NCBI GenBank assembly: GCA_016295665.1
Contig: JAEDKS010000092.1
Location: forward strand, 1-9,209
Reading direction: 5' to 3'
DNA: 9,209 bases
From: Clostridia bacterium
GTDB lineage: Bacteria; Bacillota; Clostridia; Christensenellales; Aristaeellaceae
Positions 5,280 to 9,209 of the stretch are shown one piece after another. Positions within the stretch are counted from its first letter, which is position 1, and every line of letters begins with the position of its first letter. A program made the translations under genes and the position numbers. The notes beneath the pieces are model-generated. The model was not told the DNA's origin, ran no database searches, and saw nothing but the letters and a program-made list of their open reading frames with translations.

Positions 5280-6350
5280 ATGATCGGAAAACAAATCACG
5301 CAGCTGATCCTGCGCCTGAGGGATCGGCTCGCTTCCCTGTACAGCCGTATCCGGCAGCGGCGAACCAGAAACGTGCTGCGGCCCCACCGGCGCAGACACC
5401 GGAACTATGACGGGCCATCCCGGTCGCCGGTGCGCCTCGTGCTGACGCTGCTGTGCGCGGCGGTGCTGCTCCTTTGCTCCGTCAGGCTGATCGGGTACTT
5501 CACCGCCTACCTTTCCGCACGCCAGACCTCGGCAGCCCTGCGGGAAATCTATTACGCGCCGGACGCCCCCACGGAGACGGCGGCCTTCTCCCCCGTGCCG
5601 ACGGCGGAGCCCACAGCGGCCCCCACCCCGCCTCCCACGCCATCCCCCGCCGCCGGAGAGGACGCGGCCCCCACCGCTACGCCCCGTGCTCTGCTGGAGC
5701 CGGTTCGGTACCCCAACAACCCCTACGGCGCCATCAGCAGCAGCTTCACCAAAATACGCCGCCAGAACAGCGACATCATCGGCTGGCTGACGATTGACGG
5801 GCTGCTCGATGAGGCCGTGGTGCAGCGGGATAACAGCTATTACCTGAACCGGGACTATCGCGGCTACCACAATGTGAATGGTGCCATTTTCCTCGACGCG
5901 TCCTGCGTCCTGAGCACGCGTCCCTATACCCTCCTCCTGTACGGGCACAACATGAAAACAGGCGCCATGTTCGGCTGCCTGCGGAACTACGAGGACACCA
6001 CCTTCTACCACAACAATCCCTTTGTCACCTTCGACACGATGTACGAGGATGGTCGCTACGTCATCTTTGCCATCGCCAGCGTCAGCACGGAGCCATCCAG
6101 CTGGCAGTACATGAGCTTCGGTCAGCTGCTCTCGCTCGACATCGCCAGCCGGGAGGAGGCGCTGAGCACCCTGAAGCGCCTCTCCCTCTATCGCTGTGCC
6201 ATCGACGTGTCCGCAGAGGATCAGCTGCTTCTGCTGATCACCTGCACGGGCGATGACACGGAGAGAAGAATCGTTGCCGCCCGCCGCGTCCGGGAAGGCG
6301 AGGATGAGGAGCAGCTGCGTACGCTTGTCCGGAAGAACACCAGGAGGTAG
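5280..6350 (+). CDS. Class B sortase, membrane-anchored transpeptidase
   Basis: A 356-residue cell-surface cysteine transpeptidase that would cut a sorting motif in exported proteins and join them to the wall or to pilin-like partners. The start at 5280 lies six bases after GGGGAGG (5267-5273). Residues 1-50 are strongly basic and cytoplasmic, 52-73 form one membrane segment, and 95-135 form a Pro/Thr/Ala-rich linker. The catalytic domain spans about 155-337 and opens with NSDIIGWLTIDG, typical of class B. His223 in LLLYGHNMKTGAMFG, Cys322 in LLLITCTGDD and Arg329/Arg330 form the expected His-Cys-Arg site. The usual TLSTC reads LLITC, a mild departure. The basic N-terminal tail and the linker are longer than in standard SrtB (about 230-250 residues). 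No protein with a sorting motif and membrane tail is in the window, so the substrate is unknown and may be elsewhere. It has its own promoter and terminator. Confidence 0.9.
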   Translation: MIGKQITQLILRLRDRLASLYSRIRQRRTRNVLRPHRRRHRNYDGPSRSPVRLVLTLLCAAVLLLCSVRLIGYFTAYLSARQTSAALREIYYAPDAPTETAAFSPVPTAEPTAAPTPPPTPSPAAGEDAAPTATPRALLEPVRYPNNPYGAISSSFTKIRRQNSDIIGWLTIDGLLDEAVVQRDNSYYLNRDYRGYHNVNGAIFLDASCVLSTRPYTLLLYGHNMKTGAMFGCLRNYEDTTFYHNNPFVTFDTMYEDGRYVIFAIASVSTEPSSWQYMSFGQLLSLDIASREEALSTLKRLSLYRCAIDVSAEDQLLLLITCTGDDTERRIVAARRVREGEDEEQLRTLVRKNTRR

Positions 6351-6362
6351 GCCGATACGGCA

Positions 6363-6399
6363 AGTGCCCTCCCCGCAGCACGGGAAGGGCACTGTTTTG
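6363..6399 (+). terminator. Intrinsic terminator after the sortase gene
   Basis: AGTGCCCT (6363-6370) pairs with AGGGCACT (6386-6393). After one mismatch CCCG pairs with CGGG (6372-6375, 6381-6384) around a 5-base loop. GTTTTGT follows. It lies 12 bases past the stop codon. On the minus strand no T-run follows, so termination of ilvA here is doubtful. Confidence 0.75.
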
Positions 6400-6432
6400 T
6401 CGTCAAAAGTCGCTCGGGGACATCCCGGGGCA

Positions 6433-7635
6433 TCAGTCCCCCATCAGGAGCTGGAAGCCCTCGGCGGTCAGGCGGCGCTTGATCTCCTCGATCTGCTCGA
6501 AGTCGCGGGTCTCCAGACCGATGGTCAGGGTGCAGCTGGTCACGGCGGTGTTGGCGTCGGAATGACCGTGGAACACGCTGACCACATTGGCGCCGCACTC
6601 GCTGACGATGCGGCTCACGCCCAGCAGCTGGCCCGGCTTGTCCTCCAGGGCGATGTGCAGCGTGGCGTTGCGGCCTGCGGTGATCAGGCCCCGGGTGATG
6701 ACCCGGGACAGGATGTTCACGTCGATGTTGCCGCCGGAGATGAGGCAGACCACCTTCTTGCCCTGAATGGGCAGCTTGCCGAACATGGCGGCAGCCACCG
6801 AAACGGCACCCGCGCCCTCCGCGATGACCTTCTGCTTCTCCAGCAGGGCCAGAATTGCGGCGGCGATCTCGTCCTCGGACACGGTCACGATCTCGTCCAC
6901 ATACTGCTGGCACATGGCGCAGGTCAGGTCGCCCGGGTGCTTCACAGCGATGCCGTCGGCAAAGGTGCGGGCGGATTCCAGCGTGACGGGGGCGCCCTGC
7001 TCCACGGAGCGGGCCATGCCGGCGGCGTTCTCCGCCTGAACGCCGTACACCTTCACATTCGGGTTCAGCTGCTTGATGGCAAAGGCCACGCCGCTGATGA
7101 GGCCACCGCCGCCGATGGGGCAGATGACCGCGTCCACGTCCGGCAGCTGATCCAGAATCTCCAAGCCGATGGTGCCCTGACCCGCGATCACCTCATCGTC
7201 GTTGAAGGGATGCACGAAGGTCATGCCGGTCTCCTGCTGCAGCTGCGCCGCGTAGGCCGCCGCGTCGTCGTAGGCGCCCTTCACCAGCCGAACCTCCGCG
7301 CCCAGGGACTTGGTGCTCTCCACCTTGCTGATGGGCGCGCCGTCGGGCATGCACACGATGCTCTTGATGCCCATGCGGGTCGCCGCAAGAGCCACGCCCT
7401 GCGCGTGGTTGCCCGCGCTGCAGGCGATGACACCCGCCCTGCGCTGCTCCTCGGACAGCTGGCTGATCTTGTAATAGGCGCCGCGCAGCTTGAACGAGCC
7501 TGTCAGCTGCAGATTTTCCGTCTTGAGGAACATCCGGAAGCCATTGGAAAGCACCGGCGCCTCGATCAGATCCGTTCTGCGGGCCACGGACTTCAGCACA
7601 TAGGCCGCGTGGTAGATTTTATCCAGTGTAACCAT
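6433..7635 (-). CDS. ilvA: Threonine ammonia-lyase with C-terminal ACT domain
   Basis: A 400-residue PLP enzyme that deaminates L-threonine to 2-oxobutanoate and ammonia, the first committed step to isoleucine or a catabolic step. Residues 1-320 are the fold-type II catalytic domain: Lys49 in GSFKLRGAY binds PLP, SAGNHAQG (73-80) and GGGGLISG (175-182) bind substrate and cofactor phosphate, and ISGGNID is at 299-305. Residues 326-398 (starting ATLHIALEDKPGQL) form a single ACT-like domain, as in the medium-length class of the family, between short TdcB (about 330) and long IlvA with two domains (about 500). The start is ATG at 7635, nine bases after AAAGGAG; a GTG 13 codons upstream keeps the frame open but lacks an RBS and family similarity. 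It follows the ATPase gene by 39 bases and leuB before that, which favours a biosynthetic role (ilvA) over a catabolic one (tdcB). Confidence 0.92.
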   Translation of the reverse strand: MVTLDKIYHAAYVLKSVARRTDLIEAPVLSNGFRMFLKTENLQLTGSFKLRGAYYKISQLSEEQRRAGVIACSAGNHAQGVALAATRMGIKSIVCMPDGAPISKVESTKSLGAEVRLVKGAYDDAAAYAAQLQQETGMTFVHPFNDDEVIAGQGTIGLEILDQLPDVDAVICPIGGGGLISGVAFAIKQLNPNVKVYGVQAENAAGMARSVEQGAPVTLESARTFADGIAVKHPGDLTCAMCQQYVDEIVTVSEDEIAAAILALLEKQKVIAEGAGAVSVAAAMFGKLPIQGKKVVCLISGGNIDVNILSRVITRGLITAGRNATLHIALEDKPGQLLGVSRIVSECGANVVSVFHGHSDANTAVTSCTLTIGLETRDFEQIEEIKRRLTAEGFQLLMGD

Positions 7636-7674
7636 CGGAAACCTCTCCTTTGTCTGCTGGAGCGGGCGGGGCAC

Positions 7675-8985
7675 TTACCGCGCAGCGCCTGCCAGGTGAT
7701 TGATAAACTGCTGTGCCGTGCGCCCGGAGATGCCGCCATGACGGAGCTCCCAGCGGTTCGCCTCCAGCATCAGCTGCTCCTCGGTCATGTTCAGCTGCGG
7801 GCAGCGCTCCGCCAGCCCCTTCACGATCTCCGCCCAAAGCCTGCGATCCGGCGCGGAATACGAGATGGCGCAGCCGAACCGCGCCGCCAGGGACAGCTTC
7901 TCCTGCATGGTGTCGCTGCGGTGGATGTCGCCGTTGTGCTCCATGTCCTCCCGGTCGCGCCAGGTCTCCTGCACCAGATGGCGGCGGTTGGAGGTGGCGC
8001 AGATCAGCACGTTATCCGGGCGGGTTTCCACACCGCCCTCGATGACCGCCTTGAGGAACTTGTACTCCACCTCGGTCTCCTCGAAGGACAGGTCGTCAAT
8101 GAAGATGATGAACCGGTAGTGCCGGTGCTTCACCCGCTGAATGACCTCCGGCAGCAGGCCGAACTGGTGCTTGTAGATTTCGATCATCCGCAGGCCCCGG
8201 TCGCTGTACTCGTTCAGGATGGCCTTCACGGAGGTGGACTTGCCGGTGCCCGCGTCGCCGTAGAGCAGCATGTTGTTGCAGCCCCGTCCGCTGACGAAGG
8301 CCTCTACGTTCTCCCGGAGCTGACGCTTCTGCAGGTCGTAGCCGATGAGGTCGTCCAGCGTCACCGCGTCAATGTTGTTGATGGGCACAAACGTCATGCC
8401 CTCCTCCGCCGGGGCGATGCGGAAGGCCTTGTTCATGCCGAACAGCCCCACGCCCCACTGCCGGTAGTAGTCCACCACCAGGTGGAACACCCGCTCCGTG
8501 TCCTCCGCCTGCTCGATGGCGCGGCTCAGCGCCCGCACCCGCTCCGACACCGTGCGGTTGTACAGCTGCTCCTTCTTGGGGATGGCGTGGTAGTCGCACA
8601 GGATGGAGAAGCAGTCGATGCCCAGCGCCCGCTCGATGGGGCCGAAGTCGAAATCGAACAGCTGCCGGAAGATGGCGAAGTCCGCCAGGGCGATGCGGTT
8701 GATGCTGCCGCCCTCCGTGGCGCCCGCCAGCTCGCAGGTCAGGCTGAAGGAGTTCTCGTGGCGCATGAGCAGGAAGGTCAGGTAGTTGTGCCAGAGGTTG
8801 TCATCAAAGCCGTAGGTGGTCGCCACGTCCAGCAGGCGCTTCACCTCGGCATAGATGCGGTGGACGAGCTGGGGCGGGGTGGCCCGCTGGCTCTCCCAGT
8901 CCTCGAAAATGCCGGAAAGCCGCAGGAGAATGCTGTCCTGCGGCAGGTTGGAAAACAGAATCAGTCGGGATGCAAGACGGTACAA
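7675..8985 (-). CDS. DUF815-family AAA+ ATPase, role unknown
   Basis: A 436-residue protein with an ATPase domain of the DUF815 (PF05673) family. Residues 1-190 are a helical N-terminal region typical of the longer Clostridia members. The AAA+ core has Walker A GDAGTGKST (243-251), Walker B IIFIDDLSFE (293-302), the sensor-1 stretch ATSNRRHLV (330-338), EKLSLAARFG (362-371) and a final GGISGRTAQQF (417-427) where sensor 2 is expected. These are strongly family-like and suggest active ATP hydrolysis. There is no signal peptide or membrane segment, so it is probably cytoplasmic. The start is TTG at 8985, chosen because AAGGAGGAG (9000-8992) precedes it at ideal spacing and no ATG is near. The gene lies 33 bases after leuB and 39 bases before ilvA, likely in one transcript. 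Family function is not established; the position could mean a chaperone-like or regulatory link to amino acid synthesis, or chance. Confidence 0.88.
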   Translation of the reverse strand: MYRLASRLILFSNLPQDSILLRLSGIFEDWESQRATPPQLVHRIYAEVKRLLDVATTYGFDDNLWHNYLTFLLMRHENSFSLTCELAGATEGGSINRIALADFAIFRQLFDFDFGPIERALGIDCFSILCDYHAIPKKEQLYNRTVSERVRALSRAIEQAEDTERVFHLVVDYYRQWGVGLFGMNKAFRIAPAEEGMTFVPINNIDAVTLDDLIGYDLQKRQLRENVEAFVSGRGCNNMLLYGDAGTGKSTSVKAILNEYSDRGLRMIEIYKHQFGLLPEVIQRVKHRHYRFIIFIDDLSFEETEVEYKFLKAVIEGGVETRPDNVLICATSNRRHLVQETWRDREDMEHNGDIHRSDTMQEKLSLAARFGCAISYSAPDRRLWAEIVKGLAERCPQLNMTEEQLMLEANRWELRHGGISGRTAQQFINHLAGAAR

Positions 8986-9018
8986 GGGGCGCTCCTCCTT
9001 CTGTCGGCGGGTGCCGCG

Positions 9019-9209
9019 TCACAGGCGGCGGCAGACCTCCTCCGCCATCTCCGAGCAGGTCAGCACGCGGGTCTCGGCGCTGCGGGCGATGTCGGCGGTG
9101 CGGCAGCCCTCATTCAGGCAGCGGTCCACCGCGTCCTCGATGGCGTCGGCCTCCGCAGTCAGGTCGAAGGCGTAGCGCAGCATCATCGCCGCGGACAGGA
9201 TCGTCGCCA
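9019..9209 (-). CDS. leuB: 3-Isopropylmalate dehydrogenase, C-terminal part (5' end outside window)
   Basis: The last 62 complete codons of a beta-decarboxylating dehydrogenase that makes 2-oxoisocaproate in leucine synthesis. ATILSAAMMLRYAFDL is the hallmark C-terminal helix of LeuB (usually preceded by NP-I/M). It is followed by EADAIEDAVDRCLNEG, the Arg-Thr-Ala-Asp-Ile stretch, and the closing SEMAEEV segment. TGA is at 9021-9019. Isocitrate and tartrate dehydrogenases are related, but the ILSAAMMLRY helix and the RTADI segment favour LeuB. It is the first visible gene of a probable leuB, ATPase, ilvA transcript. Confidence 0.88.
   Translation of the reverse strand, partial: ATILSAAMMLRYAFDLTAEADAIEDAVDRCLNEGCRTADIARSAETRVLTCSEMAEEVCRRL

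Noticed and set aside
5151..6392. 413-residue open frame on the minus strand antisense to the sortase gene
   Set aside because: The sortase has promoter, RBS, catalytic residues and terminator. The antisense frame resembles nothing and spans the sortase promoter.
6400..6432. Terminator for the ilvA transcript just after its stop codon
   Set aside because: Only a very short GGG/CCC hairpin precedes CTTTTG on the minus strand, too weak to call.

Overview
The window is a 9.2-kb piece of a GC-rich bacterial chromosome. Shine-Dalgarno sites are very strong (AAAGGAGG types), start codons include GTG and TTG, intrinsic terminators are clear, and the gene set is class II aldolase, class B sortase, O-acetylhomoserine sulfhydrylase and DUF815 ATPase. 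Together these suggest a high-GC Firmicute of the Clostridia, perhaps a gut anaerobe. That placement is inference. I see no phage, transposon, CRISPR, tRNA or rRNA. It looks like ordinary core chromosome with several unusual regulatory details.

Left part, plus strand: the 3' end of a class II fructose-bisphosphate aldolase gene (1-429) and its terminator (458-500). Next is a secreted protein made of three similar beta-rich repeats (617-1402), whose promoter looks like an ECF-sigma promoter (GGAAC, 17 bp, CGTCTAA). Then comes pcp, pyroglutamyl peptidase (1458-2039), with its own promoter overlapping the upstream stop codon. A strong terminator hairpin follows pcp. The Shine-Dalgarno of the next gene lies inside that hairpin. 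The next two genes (2107-2532 and 2529-3548, overlapping by 4 bp) look like the two halves of a split YeeE/YedE-type membrane transporter. They have lost the Gly-Gly-Cys-Pro cysteines of the family, and the second carries a long acidic tail with a possible internal start.

Middle part: metY (O-acetylhomoserine sulfhydrylase, minus strand, 4939-3635) and a class B sortase gene (plus strand, 5280-6350) are divergent. The 340-bp region between them holds a promoter for each gene, three direct repeats of the type TGATRGGTTWTT around the metY promoter, and a long metY leader. That leader encodes a 26-residue Cys/Arg-rich peptide (5087-5007) with an excellent ribosome binding site, and can fold a long hairpin overlapping the peptide's codons. 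This looks like a candidate cysteine-sensing leader for a sulfur-assimilation gene, and it is the most interesting item in the window.

Right part, minus strand: leuB (3' end), a DUF815-family AAA+ ATPase with a TTG start, and ilvA (threonine ammonia-lyase with an ACT domain) follow each other with gaps of 33 and 39 bp and probably form one transcript. LeuB and IlvA belong to leucine and isoleucine synthesis, while the ATPase has no known role in that pathway. The transcript converges on the sortase gene, which ends in its own hairpin terminator.
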